A DNA stretch of 64,000 nucleotides from JAKFEW01 sp036675505 (lineage in GTDB: Bacteria > Cyanobacteriota > Sericytochromatia > S15B-MN24 > JAQBPE01): NCBI GenBank assembly GCA_036675505.1, contig JAKFEW010000060.1:1-64000 (forward strand), given 5' to 3'. Below, piece after piece: positions 51,050-59,885 of the stretch. Every line of letters starts with the position of its first letter. The stretch's first letter is position 1. Both the position numbers and the translations under genes were made by a program. Under the pieces are notes generated by a model that was not told the origin of the DNA, did no database searches, and saw only the letters and a list, made by a program, of their open reading frames with translations.

Positions 51050-51472
51050 CTAGATCTCCAGAGCCTTGGCGGCCATGCCCTTGACCGCGTTGATCACGGT
51101 CACGTTGGCCTCGTAGGAGCGCGTCGCGGAGATCATGTCGGTCATTTCTTGCACGGTGTTCACGTTGGGAAACGCCACGTAACCGTCCTGGTTCGCGCTC
51201 GGGTGCTCAGGGTCGTAGACGAGCCGGAAAGGGCTCTCGTCCTTGAGGACCTTGGTGACGCGGACGCCCAGGGGGGTCATCTTGGTCTTGCCGTCGATGT
51301 CGCGCTGGAATTGCTCGCGCGATTCGAACACGACCATCTGGCGGCGATACGCGTCGCCGGGCTTGGCGCCGGTCGAGTTCGCGTTCGCGAGGTTGTTGGC
51401 GATGACGTCCATGCGCAGCCGCTGGGCCGTGAGGCCGGAGGCGCTGGCGTGAAGGCTGTCGAAGAAGCTCAT
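51050..51472 (-). CDS. flgC: Flagellar basal-body rod protein FlgC
   Basis: 140 aa. Proximal rod subunit. The conserved N-terminus SFFDSLHASASGLTAQRLRM with VIANNLANANST and the C-terminus MTDMISATRSYEANVTVINA form the axial coiled coil. Between flgB (18 bases upstream) and fliE. Confidence 0.96.
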   Translation of the reverse strand: MSFFDSLHASASGLTAQRLRMDVIANNLANANSTGAKPGDAYRRQMVVFESREQFQRDIDGKTKMTPLGVRVTKVLKDESPFRLVYDPEHPSANQDGYVAFPNVNTVQEMTDMISATRSYEANVTVINAVKGMAAKALEI

Positions 51473-51490
51473 GGCTGATTTGCCTCTCTA

Positions 51491-51937
51491 CTACCGGATT
51501 TCCCGCAGCATCGACTTAAGGCCGTCGAACTTGTTGCGGGCGAGCGTCGCCATCGTGTTGTACCGGAGGTTGGTCTCTGCGAGCTTCGCCATCTCGGCGT
51601 CGACGTCGACGTTGTTGCCGTCGACGCGGTAGGTCTCGTCAGTCACCTGGTTGAGCGTGGCGTGGACGCCGTCCAGGCCCTCGGCGAGCGGCCCCACGCT
51701 GAAGTGGCGGCCATTGGTGACCTGCATCGGCAGGTCGATTTCCGACTCTGAGCCGCGGGCGCTTGACCCATCAGCTTTGATGGCCGCGCGGAGCTGCTGC
51801 TCGTACGCGACCTCCATGCGCTTGTACCTGGGCGTATCGACATTGGCGATGTTCTCGCCGATGACGCGCTGGCGCGCGCCGAGGCCATGCATGGCCTTCG
51901 CGATGACATTGACGTTGCCGAACAGGGAATCCAGCAA
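51491..51937 (-). CDS. flgB: Flagellar basal-body rod protein FlgB
   Basis: 148 aa. Proximal rod subunit. NVIAKAMHGLGARQRVIGEN followed by IANVDTPRYKR is the rod-protein signature, and the C-terminus ends EMAKLAETNLRYNTMATLAR. First gene of the flgB-flgC-fliE-fliF-fliG-fliH-fliI order found in many phyla. A candidate promoter lies about 75 bases upstream. Confidence 0.95.
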   Translation of the reverse strand: MLDSLFGNVNVIAKAMHGLGARQRVIGENIANVDTPRYKRMEVAYEQQLRAAIKADGSSARGSESEIDLPMQVTNGRHFSVGPLAEGLDGVHATLNQVTDETYRVDGNNVDVDAEMAKLAETNLRYNTMATLARNKFDGLKSMLREIR

Positions 51938-52009
51938 AGGTGCCTACCTTTCGAGCTGCCACGGAGCCGCGACAGAGTCCGGGATGCGGCGCCCATCGTA
52001 GCAAGGGGG

Positions 52010-52039
52010 ATTATGTGTTAGATAGGAAACCCGTCACAA
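52010..52039 (-). promoter_or_regulatory. Candidate promoter of the flgB operon
   Basis: TTGTGA, an 18-base spacer, then CATAAT on the minus strand, in the AT-richer 207-base gap before flgB. Only moderate agreement with sigma-70; no sigma-28 or sigma-54 signature is visible here. Confidence 0.35.
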
Positions 52040-52059
52040 ATCGGCCCATGCTGCTTATA

Positions 52060-52079
52060 CCCGGCACTTGAGCGCCGGG
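52060..52079 (-). terminator. Hairpin after the fliT-like gene
   Basis: CCCGGC / GCCGGG 6-bp stem with an 8-base loop, between the fliT-like gene and the flgB promoter. No T-run, so termination is only a possibility. Confidence 0.3.
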
Positions 52080-52144
52080 AGGAGCTGATAGGACGGGCGA
52101 TGTAAAGATTTACGAAGCTGGCAAGCGGCCTGTAATGCGGGTCC

Positions 52145-52510
52145 CTAGCTGCTTCGGTCGATGAAATAGCTCTGCGGCAGGGCTTCGCTCGCATAGGCGT
52201 GAAGCGCGTTCACGCCTTGCTGCACCTTTGCCAGCTCATCCTGTGCCTGTGCGGCTTGGAGGGTCGCGAGCTCACTGATCTTGGCGTCGTCTGCCAAGAT
52301 CTGGCGGATGAGATCCTGGATCTCAGCCAGGCGAGCCTCGTCGAGCGTCGCCATTTCGGCCTCGCGGCTGCGGACCTTCTCGAAGACGCGTTCGCGCGCC
52401 TCACCCGCCTGCGTCAGGCCTTCCAGATCGTCGGCCGCCAGCGCGTCGAGCTGGCGCCGCGCGGCCTCGCGGAGGGAGCGGTAGAGAAACGCGAGGTCCG
52501 AGGCGGGCAT
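52145..52510 (-). CDS. FliT-like flagellar chaperone
   Basis: 121 aa, all helical and coiled-coil-like (LREAARRQLDALAADDLEGL, EIQDLIRQILADDAKISELA). The sequence is too divergent to identify by motif. It lies 4 bases after fliS, exactly where fliT is found, and has the size and helical nature of FliT/FlgN export chaperones. It would bind a filament-cap protein or late export substrate in the cytoplasm. Confidence 0.6.
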   Translation of the reverse strand: MPASDLAFLYRSLREAARRQLDALAADDLEGLTQAGEARERVFEKVRSREAEMATLDEARLAEIQDLIRQILADDAKISELATLQAAQAQDELAKVQQGVNALHAYASEALPQSYFIDRSS

Positions 52511-52514
52511 CGAC

Positions 52515-52913
52515 TCAGGCAGCGCCGGAGTTGTAGGGCTGGCCGGCCGTGTTCTTCACAGCCTCGACCCACGCCTCGCGCAGCGTGCGCAGGTGGCCGA
52601 CGATTTCCTTCACGCCGGTGACGTCGCGCTTGATGTTCGAGTTCACCAGCCGCCAGTTCATGTAGTCGTAGAGCTGGTAGAGGTTCTTGGCGATGTCGCC
52701 CGCGTCGTAGTTCAAGCTGACGATCAGCTCGGTGATGATGTCCTGGGCGCGCAAGTTGAACTTGTGCGCGTCGGCCCATCGCTGCTGCTCGAGCGCGATC
52801 TGGGCCTGGACCAGGAAGCGGATCGCACCGTCGTAGAGCATCAGCAGGAGCTTGCCCTGGCTGGCGCTCTCGATGTTCGCCTCGTGGTACTGCTGATAGG
52901 GATTCGCAATCAT
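52515..52913 (-). CDS. fliS: Flagellin export chaperone FliS
   Basis: 132 aa, normal length. It binds flagellin C-termini in the cytoplasm to prevent premature polymerisation. NPYQQYHEANIESASQGKLL, LMLYDGAIRFL and LYDYMNWRLVNSNIKRDV are conserved family segments. ATG 52913 is preceded by GAGGAG. Coupled to the fliT-like gene and downstream of flaG. Confidence 0.95.
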   Translation of the reverse strand: MIANPYQQYHEANIESASQGKLLLMLYDGAIRFLVQAQIALEQQRWADAHKFNLRAQDIITELIVSLNYDAGDIAKNLYQLYDYMNWRLVNSNIKRDVTGVKEIVGHLRTLREAWVEAVKNTAGQPYNSGAA

Positions 52914-52995
52914 CCGCGTCTCCTCACGGCCACCGCACGGCGGCACCGATCCCCTGGTCGATCCTATACCCTGATTCCCGTGTTCATCGCTGGCG

Positions 52996-53009
52996 CCGGC
53001 TTTCGCCGG
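52996..53009. other. GC-rich hairpin with GAAA loop between flaG and fliS
   Basis: CCGGC-TTTC-GCCGG on the + strand, which reads as a GAAA tetraloop on the transcribed minus strand. REP-like in appearance. It could set the flaG mRNA end or stability. Confidence 0.45.
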
Positions 53010-53033
53010 GATTGCCGAACGATTACGACTTTG

Positions 53034-53366
53034 TTACGTCTGGACGTCGACTTGCATGCCGGAGAGCTCCTGGAGCTTGGCCATCATGTCGAGGAAGTGC
53101 GTGTCCGGGAACTCCCGGATGATCTCCATGCTCTTCGGATCGACGATCCGCACGACGATGCGGTTCGAGCCCTCATGCACGGCGAAGCGCACGCTGTCGT
53201 TGTCCCGCCGCAAGGTGTCGTTGGCCCGCTCGATGGCGGCGTCCAGCTGCTCGCGCGTGACCAGCGGCGAGCTGGCCAGCTCCGGCGGCGGCGCCGCCGG
53301 GGCTTGAGGCTGGCTGACGTGCATGCTCGCCGGGCTGACGGGGCTGAAAGTGGAGTTGATGTTCAT
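53034..53366 (-). CDS. flaG: FlaG family flagellar protein
   Basis: 110 aa. A Pro/Ala-rich N-terminus is followed by the FlaG domain: LDAAIERANDTLRRDNDSVR, RFAVHEGSNRIVVRIVDPKS and EIIREFPDTHFLDMMAKLQE. FlaG proteins influence filament length. First gene of the flaG-fliS-fliT-like group; GGAGAGG precedes the ATG. Confidence 0.9.
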   Translation of the reverse strand: MNINSTFSPVSPASMHVSQPQAPAAPPPELASSPLVTREQLDAAIERANDTLRRDNDSVRFAVHEGSNRIVVRIVDPKSMEIIREFPDTHFLDMMAKLQELSGMQVDVQT

Positions 53367-53417
53367 GGACCTCTCCTGGCGCAGTCGCCGGAGCCATCGC
53401 AGGGTTTCCCACGGTTA

Positions 53418-53445
53418 CCATCGGTAGGTCGCATGCCGGACTTTA
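53418..53445 (-). promoter_or_regulatory. Sigma-28 (FliA/SigD)-like promoter of flaG
   Basis: On the minus strand TAAA, 17 bases, then CCGATGG, close to the flagellar sigma-28 pattern TAAA-N15/16-CCGATA, one base longer than ideal. It lies about 52 bases before the flaG ATG, as expected for a late flagellar gene. Confidence 0.5.
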
Positions 53446-53496
53446 GGGGAGCGCGAAACAATTTTGCGATCCCGATCACGTTCACGCCGCGCGGGG

Positions 53497-56367
53497 CTAC
53501 TTCGCCTCCATCCACGTCGGGCCGGCGTGGGCGTCGACGCGGAGCGGCACGTCCAGCGTGAAAGCGCCCTCCATCACCTCGGTCACGAGGGCCTGCAGCG
53601 GCTCGACGGCATCCCGGTCCACCTCGAACACCAGCTCGTCGTGCACCTGGAGCAGCATCGCGGCGGGCAGCCCGGTGAGGCGCGGGAAGAGCCGCACCAT
53701 CGCGATCTTGATGATGTCGGCGGCCGTGCCCTGGATCGGCGCGTTGATGGCCATGCGCTCGCCGAAATCGCGCACCTGGCGGTTGCCGGCCGAGAGCTCG
53801 GGGATGTAGCGGCGGCGCCCCGACAGCGTCTCGACGTAGCCGTTTCGACGGGCCGAGGCCAGCGTGCGGATCATGTAGTGCTGGATGCCGGGGTAGCGGG
53901 CGTTGAAGCGCTCGATGAACTCCTTGGCCTCCTTGCGCGGGATGCCGAGCTTCTTCGAGAGGCCGAAGTCGCTCTGGCCGTAAATGATGCCGAAGTTGGT
54001 GGTCTTGGCGCGCCGACGCATCTCGCTGGTGACCTCGGCGAGCGGGACGCCGAAGATCTCGGCGGCCGTGACGGCGTGGATGTCCTGGTCCTCCTTGAAG
54101 GCCTGGAGGAAGGTGGGATCCTGCGACACGTGGGCCAGGATGCGCAGCTCGATCTGCGAGTAGTCGGCCGCCAGGATCACGCGGTCCGGCCGGCTGGGCA
54201 GGAAGGCGCGGCGGATCTCGCGGCCGAGGTCCGTGCGGATCGGGATGTTCTGGAGGTTGGGATCCTGCGAGCTCAGGCGCCCGGTCGCCGCCATCGTCTG
54301 GTTGTAGTTCGTGTGGACGCGGCCGGTGTTCGGGTTCACCATCGTCGGCAGGAGGTCGACGTAGGTGCTCTTGAGCTTGCCGAGCTGGCGGTATTCGAGG
54401 ATCTTGCGCACGATGTCGTGGCTCGCGGAGAGCTCCTCGAGCACCTCCGCATCCGTGCTCGGGCCGGTCTTGGTGCGTTTGATGACCGGCAGCTGCAGCT
54501 TCTCGAAGAGCACGACGCCGAGCTGCCTGGGCGAGTTGATGTTGAACGCGCCGCCAGCGTGCGCGTGGATCTCCTTCTCGGCCTGGGCGAGCCGCTCGCC
54601 GAGCTTGTCGCTGAGCTGCTTGAGGTAGTCCACGTCGAGCTTCACGCCGTGGGTCTCCATCGCGATCAGCACGGGCACGAGCGGCAGCTCCACCTCGTGG
54701 AAGAGCTTCTCCTGGCCGAGCTCCGCGAGCTTGGGGCCGAGCACGTGGCGCAGCTCCGTCGTGACCGCCACGTCGGCCGCGGCGTAGGGCGCGGCCTTCT
54801 CGACCGACACCTGGGCCATCGTGATCTGCTTGGCGCCCGAGCCGATCAGGGCCTTGATCTCGGTCATCTCGTAGCGCAGGAGCTCCCAGGCCAGCGCCTT
54901 GAGCCCGTGGCTCTCGCGGCCGGAGTAGACCAGGTAGTCCGCGATCATGGTGTCGAAGGTCAGCCCGCGCGCCTCGAGGCCCTGCTGCTGGAGCACCTCG
55001 AGGTCGTACTTGGCGTTGTGCGCCACCTTGGCCTTCTGGGGGTCGGCGAAGGCAGGCTGGAGCGCGGTGCGGACGTCGGACCAGGCGAGGTTCGTGCCCT
55101 CGCCGTGGCCGACCGGGACGTAGTAGGCGCGGACGTCCTTCGCCTCGGGGCCGCCGACGGCGAGCGCCACCCCGACCAGGTCGACCCGCATGGGGTTCAG
55201 CCCTGTCGTCTCGACGTCGTAGGTGAAGCCCGGGGCGACGTCGAGCGTCGCGACCAGCTCCGCGAGCTTCGCGGCCGTGTCCACGATCGTGAGGTTCAGC
55301 TCCAGCGGCCGGGCGACCTGCACGACGGGTGCGGCCTCGGCGACCTGGCCACCGAACAGGTTCGGCTGGGCGGCGTCACCGCCGAGGGCCGCGGCCAGGC
55401 GGGGGCCTCCATCCCCGGCTTCGCCGGGGCCCCCCCTTTGAGGACTACCGAGCGTGGGCGCGCCCGCGGCCGGCCCGCCTGCGAAGCCCGCGAGCGAACG
55501 CGGCAGCTGGCGGATGATGCTCGTGAACTCCAGGTCCTCGAGCACCTTCGTCAGGCGCGGCAGATCGGGCATCGTGAGGTGACACTTCTCGATCTGGAAG
55601 TCGATCGGCGCCTCGCAGTTGATCGTGGCGAGGTCGAGGCTCATGCGCGCGAGGTTCTCGTGCTCGCGCAGCTTGTCTTGCAGCTTGCCTTTCACCTGAT
55701 CGAGGTTCTTGTAGAGGTTTTCGAGCGTGCCGAACTCGAGGAGCAGCTTCACCGCGCCCTTCTCGCCCACGCCCGGCACGCCGGGGATGTTGTCGGACGA
55801 GTCGCCCATCAGGCCCTTCAGGTCCGGGATCTGCGCGGGCGTCACGCCCATCTTCTCGACCACCTGGGCCGGGCCGAACGGCGCCAGCTCGCTCACGCCG
55901 TTGGTCGGCAGCAGCACCTTCACCTGGTCGGTGACCAGCTGGAACGCGTCGCGGTCGCCGGTCAGGATCAGCACCTCGTAGCCCTGGGCGGCGGCCTGGC
56001 GGCTGATCGTGCCGATCAGGTCGTCGGCTTCCCAGCCGGCGAGCTCGTAAACCGGGATGTCGAAGGCGGCCACGACCTCGCGCAGCGGCTTCATTTGGCT
56101 GACCATGTCGTCGTCCATCCGCGCGCGGTGGGCCTTGTACTGGTCGTAGGCCTCGTGGCGGAACGTGGGCGCGGCCATGTCGAAGGTGACGGCCAGGCAA
56201 GCCGGCTGAAGATTGGTGATCGCCTCGAGCATCATCTTCACGAAGCCGAAAACGGCGCCGGTGGGCCGGCCGTCCCTGGTGGCGAAGCCGCGGCGCATGA
56301 GCGCGAAGTAGGCGCGGTAGGCGAGGGCGTGGCCGTCGATCAGGACGAGGCGGGGAGCGGGTGACAT
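53497..56367 (-). CDS. polA: DNA polymerase I
   Basis: 956 aa. Repair and Okazaki-fragment processing. The 5'-3' exonuclease domain (1-290; RLVLIDGHALAYRAYFALMR, LKGLMGDSSDNIPGVPGVGE) is followed by a linker with an in-frame palindromic repeat. The 3'-5' exonuclease domain retains its metal ligands (FTYDVETTGLNP, HNAKYDLEV, YAAADVAVTTEL), so proofreading is likely. The polymerase domain has RRAFLPSRPDRVILAADYSQ, ELRILAHVSQD, the O-helix RRRAKTTNFGIIYGQSDFGL and LLQVHDELVFEV. ATG 56367 with GGAGGT upstream. Confidence 0.97.
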   Translation of the reverse strand: MSPAPRLVLIDGHALAYRAYFALMRRGFATRDGRPTGAVFGFVKMMLEAITNLQPACLAVTFDMAAPTFRHEAYDQYKAHRARMDDDMVSQMKPLREVVAAFDIPVYELAGWEADDLIGTISRQAAAQGYEVLILTGDRDAFQLVTDQVKVLLPTNGVSELAPFGPAQVVEKMGVTPAQIPDLKGLMGDSSDNIPGVPGVGEKGAVKLLLEFGTLENLYKNLDQVKGKLQDKLREHENLARMSLDLATINCEAPIDFQIEKCHLTMPDLPRLTKVLEDLEFTSIIRQLPRSLAGFAGGPAAGAPTLGSPQRGGPGEAGDGGPRLAAALGGDAAQPNLFGGQVAEAAPVVQVARPLELNLTIVDTAAKLAELVATLDVAPGFTYDVETTGLNPMRVDLVGVALAVGGPEAKDVRAYYVPVGHGEGTNLAWSDVRTALQPAFADPQKAKVAHNAKYDLEVLQQQGLEARGLTFDTMIADYLVYSGRESHGLKALAWELLRYEMTEIKALIGSGAKQITMAQVSVEKAAPYAAADVAVTTELRHVLGPKLAELGQEKLFHEVELPLVPVLIAMETHGVKLDVDYLKQLSDKLGERLAQAEKEIHAHAGGAFNINSPRQLGVVLFEKLQLPVIKRTKTGPSTDAEVLEELSASHDIVRKILEYRQLGKLKSTYVDLLPTMVNPNTGRVHTNYNQTMAATGRLSSQDPNLQNIPIRTDLGREIRRAFLPSRPDRVILAADYSQIELRILAHVSQDPTFLQAFKEDQDIHAVTAAEIFGVPLAEVTSEMRRRAKTTNFGIIYGQSDFGLSKKLGIPRKEAKEFIERFNARYPGIQHYMIRTLASARRNGYVETLSGRRRYIPELSAGNRQVRDFGERMAINAPIQGTAADIIKIAMVRLFPRLTGLPAAMLLQVHDELVFEVDRDAVEPLQALVTEVMEGAFTLDVPLRVDAHAGPTWMEAK
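55401..55436. repeat. Palindromic GC-rich insertion within polA
   Basis: CCCCGGC-TTC-GCCGGGG (55413-55429) with outer G/C arms. It encodes about 15 Gly/Pro-rich residues (QRGGPGEAGDGG) in the linker between exonuclease domains. Like the fliH element, it resembles an intergenic repeat read in-frame. Confidence 0.5.
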
Positions 56368-56411
56368 GCGACCTCCGACAGGGATGAACCCTCGATTGTA
56401 CTATGCGTGAA

Positions 56412-57839
56412 TCAGGCGGCCTCGCGCGCCGGCACCAGCTTGCGCCAGCCGAAGTAGACCGGCAGGCCGAGCAGGACGATGATCAGGCCCGGCCAGGTGT
56501 AGGTGGGCTTGTAGACCAGCAGGTCCACCATCAGCAGGCTCGCGAGCACGATGTACGCGCCCGGGATCCAGGGGTAGCCGATCGCCTTGTAGGGCCGTTC
56601 GGCGTCCGGGCGATCGCGACGCAGCTTGAAGATCGCCCCCACCGTCAAAACATAGAACAGCAGCGCGGCGAAGATGACGTAGTCGAGCAGGTCGCCGTAC
56701 CGGCCGGACAGCGTGAGGGCGCTCGCCCAGACGGCCTGCAGCAGCAGGCCGGCCGCCGGCACGCAGGCCGCGTTCAGCTCGCCGACCTTCTTGAAGAACA
56801 GCCCGTCGTGGGCCATCGCGTAGTAGACGCGGGCGCCGGCGAGCACCAGGCCGTTCACGCAGCCGAAGGTCGAGATCATGATGGCGATCGCCATCAACGC
56901 CGCGGCCTGCGGGCCAAGCACCGCGCTGAGCGCCGCGGTGCCCACACGGTCCTGCGGCGCGGCCTGGAGCTCGGGGAAGGACAGGGCCGCCAGGTAGGCC
57001 AGGTTCGCGAGCAGGTAGAGCCCGATCACGATGCCCGTGCCGAGGGCCAGGCTGAGCGGCAGGTTGCGCTTCGGGTTGCGCACCTCGCCGGCGGTGAAGG
57101 TGATGTTGTTCCAGGCGTCGGCCGAGAACAGCGAGCCCACCATCGCCGTGCCGATCACGGTCAGCAGCGCGACGGTGCCGAGCACGTCGCCGTTGGCCGC
57201 AATGGGCGTCCAGAAGCCGGGCGAACCGAAGGTGGCGGCCAGGTGCTTGCCGCCGAGCAGGCCGAGCGCGATCAAGAACAGCAGGGCGCCCAGTTTGGCG
57301 ACGGTGAAGGTGTTCTGGATCAGCTTGCCGGCGCGCACACCGAAAAGGTTCACGCCGGTCAGCAGCAAGACGATCGCGATGCCCACGCCCTGCTGGGTCG
57401 AGATGAACCAGCTGCCCACCTCGAAAAGGTGCCGGTCGGCCGAGACCGCCGGCGTGAGCACGCCGAGGAACTTCGCGAAGGCGACCGCCACGGCCGCGAT
57501 CGTGCCGGTCTGGATCACCATGAACAGCGTCCAGCCGTAGAGGAAGCCGAATACCGGGCCATAGGCCTCGCGCAGGTAAACGTACTGGCCGCCGGCCTTT
57601 GGCATCATGGCGGCGAGCTCGCCGTAGCTGAGCGCGGCCATGACCGTCAGCACGCCGGTGATCAGCCACACCACCAGCAACCAGCCGGGCGACCCGACCT
57701 GGCGCGCGATGTCGGCGGAGACGATGAAGATGCCCGAGCCGATCATGGAGCCCGCGACGATCATCGTCGAGTCCCAGAGGCCGAGGCCGCGGACGAACCG
57801 CCCTTCGGCCTCGTGCTCGGCCATGATTTCAGTAGACAT
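56412..57839 (-). CDS. Amino acid permease, APC superfamily
   Basis: 475 aa, about twelve membrane helices. TM1 with the glycine-rich kink (TMIVAGSMIGSGIFIVSADI) and ALSYGELAAMMPKAGGQYVY after TM2 are APC signatures; FTAGEVRNPKRNLPLSLALG is the conserved loop before TM7. Best fit is the LAT/exchanger-like amino acid transporters; the substrate cannot be read. It lies 44 bases upstream of polA on the same strand but is functionally unrelated. Confidence 0.9.
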   Translation of the reverse strand: MSTEIMAEHEAEGRFVRGLGLWDSTMIVAGSMIGSGIFIVSADIARQVGSPGWLLVVWLITGVLTVMAALSYGELAAMMPKAGGQYVYLREAYGPVFGFLYGWTLFMVIQTGTIAAVAVAFAKFLGVLTPAVSADRHLFEVGSWFISTQQGVGIAIVLLLTGVNLFGVRAGKLIQNTFTVAKLGALLFLIALGLLGGKHLAATFGSPGFWTPIAANGDVLGTVALLTVIGTAMVGSLFSADAWNNITFTAGEVRNPKRNLPLSLALGTGIVIGLYLLANLAYLAALSFPELQAAPQDRVGTAALSAVLGPQAAALMAIAIMISTFGCVNGLVLAGARVYYAMAHDGLFFKKVGELNAACVPAAGLLLQAVWASALTLSGRYGDLLDYVIFAALLFYVLTVGAIFKLRRDRPDAERPYKAIGYPWIPGAYIVLASLLMVDLLVYKPTYTWPGLIIVLLGLPVYFGWRKLVPAREAA

Positions 57840-57909
57840 GCAAGCTCCCTCTTCCCCGTTGGGAAGAGGGTGATTCTAGGGCATCCGGCCGGGCATGGCG
57901 GTGATCGAA

Positions 57910-58128
57910 CTACGGCGTGCCGGGCCGGGCCCGCTGTTGGCGGCGCAGCACGTCGGCATAGGAGAGCTGCTCGGGCGCCTTCGGCTGGTCGTGGGTCCGG
58001 ACGTAAGAATCGGACCAGGCGCCCGTGGCGCGCGCGCGCGGGGCGGCCACCGGCGCCGCCGCGCGCGCGTAGGCCGCGCTCGGCGTGAAGCCGCAGGAGA
58101 GATTGAGTTGGCCGCCGCTCTGCGACAT
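57910..58128 (-). CDS. Small hypothetical protein
   Basis: 72 aa. No signal or membrane segment; Ala/Arg-rich middle and a polar C-terminus (PKAPEQLSYADVLRRQQRAR). Supported mainly by AGGAGCGAGG just before ATG 58128 and a fitting gap between rmlB and the permease. Low complexity makes a chance frame possible. Confidence 0.45.
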   Translation of the reverse strand: MSQSGGQLNLSCGFTPSAAYARAAAPVAAPRARATGAWSDSYVRTHDQPKAPEQLSYADVLRRQQRARPGTP

Positions 58129-58218
58129 GGAACCTCGCTCCTAAAGGGGATACGAGGTTCTAGAAGTCAGCAGGCCGTTAATAGGTTAACCACTCGCGAA
58201 GCCTGGGTTATCTTTCGC

Positions 58219-59241
58219 TTAAGACCGTTGCGCCTCGATCACGACCTGGTTGGCGGCGGCGCGCCTGGCGTCGAGGGCCTTCTCGCGCAGCGGCAGCCAC
58301 CAGTCGCGGTGGCTCAGGTACCAGTCGATGGTCTGGTCGATGCCTGTATCGAAGTTGTACCTGGGCTGCCAGCCCAACTCCCGGCGGATCTTGCTCGCAT
58401 CGATCGCGTAGCGGCGGTCGTGGCCCGGCCGATCCTGGACGTACTTGATCAGGCTGTCAGACTTGCCGAGCTTCGCGAGCACGAGCTGGGTGATCTCGAT
58501 GTTGGTGCGCTCGTTGTTGCCGCCCACGTTGTAGATCTCGCCGGGCGTGCCCGCGTGCAGCACCAGGTCGATCGCCTGGCAGTGGTCCGCCACGTGCAGC
58601 CAGTCGCGCACGTTCAGGCCGTCGCCGTAGACCGGCACCGGCTCGTCGTGGAGCAAGTTGGTGATGAACAGCGGGATCAGCTTCTCCGGGAAGTGGAACG
58701 GCCCGTAGTTGTTGGAGCAGCGCGTGATCATCACCGGCATGTGGAAGGTCTCGAAGTAGCTGCGGACCATCATGTCGGCCGAGGCCTTCGACGCCGAATA
58801 TGGGCTGTTGGGGGCCAGGGGCGTCGCTTCCGTGAACAGGCCCGTCGGCCCCAGGCTGCCATAGACCTCGTCGGTGCTCACCTGCACGTAGCGCTGGATG
58901 CCGTGTCGACGCGCGGCCTCGAGCAGCACGACCGTGCCTTCCACGTTCGTCCGCACGAACACGCCAGGCTCGCTGAGCGAGCGGTCCACATGGCTCTCGG
59001 CCGCGAAGTGGACGATCGCGTCGTGCTGGCTCGCGAGCTCGTTCACGAGCACCGCGTCGCAGACATCGCCATGGACGAATCGGAAGCGCGGGTTGACCTG
59101 CAGGTCCTCCAGACTGGCCAAGTTTCCGGCGTAGGTCAACACGTCCAGCACCGTGACCTGATGGTCCGGGTGGGTGTTCAGGACGTGGCGGGCGAAGTTG
59201 CTGCCGATGAAGCCGGCGCCGCCGGTCACGATGATGCGCAC
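58219..59241 (-). CDS. rmlB: dTDP-glucose 4,6-dehydratase
   Basis: 340 aa. Second step of dTDP-L-rhamnose synthesis. The extended SDR NAD motif is MRIIVTGGAGFIGSNFARHV; the catalytic region is VSTDEVYGSLGPTGLFTEAT with TDE, and Y-x3-K in SPYSASKASADMMVRSYFET. The start is GTG 59241 with AGGAGGAA upstream. Third gene of an rmlA-rmlC-rmlB unit. Confidence 0.96.
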   Translation of the reverse strand: MRIIVTGGAGFIGSNFARHVLNTHPDHQVTVLDVLTYAGNLASLEDLQVNPRFRFVHGDVCDAVLVNELASQHDAIVHFAAESHVDRSLSEPGVFVRTNVEGTVVLLEAARRHGIQRYVQVSTDEVYGSLGPTGLFTEATPLAPNSPYSASKASADMMVRSYFETFHMPVMITRCSNNYGPFHFPEKLIPLFITNLLHDEPVPVYGDGLNVRDWLHVADHCQAIDLVLHAGTPGEIYNVGGNNERTNIEITQLVLAKLGKSDSLIKYVQDRPGHDRRYAIDASKIRRELGWQPRYNFDTGIDQTIDWYLSHRDWWLPLREKALDARRAAANQVVIEAQRS

Positions 59242-59294
59242 GAAGCTTTCCTCCTGTTACGTATTCGTCGTACCCGCGTGCGTCGCCCTCGAAA

Positions 59295-59885
59295 TCAGGC
59301 GACCGGCGCGCGGCGGGCCTCTGCCGGGCCGGGCAGGTAGGCGGGCAGATCGGCCTGGTCCGCGAGCAGCGGATTTTTCAAATCCTTCTCCGAGAGGGCG
59401 AGCGGCCCGTCGACCTCCGGCCACACGATGCCGATGGCCGGGTCGTCCCAGGCCACGCCGCGCTCCGAAGGCGGGTTGTAGAGCTCGGTGCATTTGTAGA
59501 CGAAGTCCACCTCGTCCGAGAGGACCAGGAAGCCGTGCGCGAAGCCGGGCGGCACCCACATCTGGCGGTGGTTCTCCTCGTCGAGGATCGTGCCGGCCCA
59601 GCGGCCGAACGTCGGCGAGCCGCGCCGCACGTCCACCGCCACGTCGAAGACGCGACCTCGCTCGACCCACACCAGCTTGCCCTGCGGCTGGTCGAGCTGG
59701 TAATGCAGCCCGCGGAGCACGCCCTTGCGCGAGCGGCTGTGGTTGTCCTGCACGAACGTGCCCGTGACGCCGGCCTCGCGGTAGCGTTGCTCGTTGTAGG
59801 TCTCGAGGAAGAAGCCACGGTGATCGCCGAAGACCTTCGGCTCGATGATCAAGACCCCGGGCAGCGCCGTCTCGATGATCTTCAA
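59295..59885 (-). CDS. rmlC: dTDP-4-dehydrorhamnose 3,5-epimerase
   Basis: 196 aa. Cupin epimerase of the rhamnose pathway. The N-terminus KIIETALPGVLIIEPKVFGD, RGFFLETYNEQRYREAGV, catalytic His in GVLRGLHYQLDQPQGKLVWV, and VPPGFAHGFLVLSDEVDFVY with the catalytic Tyr are present. The start is TTG 59885, overlapping the rmlA stop as TTGA, with AGGAGG 7 nt upstream. Translationally coupled to rmlA. Confidence 0.95.
   Translation of the reverse strand: MKIIETALPGVLIIEPKVFGDHRGFFLETYNEQRYREAGVTGTFVQDNHSRSRKGVLRGLHYQLDQPQGKLVWVERGRVFDVAVDVRRGSPTFGRWAGTILDEENHRQMWVPPGFAHGFLVLSDEVDFVYKCTELYNPPSERGVAWDDPAIGIVWPEVDGPLALSEKDLKNPLLADQADLPAYLPGPAEARRAPVA

Noticed and set aside
48430..51084. 884-codon frame on the + strand across fliG, fliF and fliE
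   Set aside because: Antisense to three certain flagellar genes; low-complexity composition and no start signal.
51938..52144. Riboswitch (c-di-GMP type) before flgB
   Set aside because: The gap is long enough, but I could not find the conserved GEMM core motifs; only a promoter-like pair and a short hairpin are visible.
53464..56364. 966-codon frame on the + strand opposite polA
   Set aside because: Complete antisense shadow of DNA polymerase I, which has all catalytic motifs.
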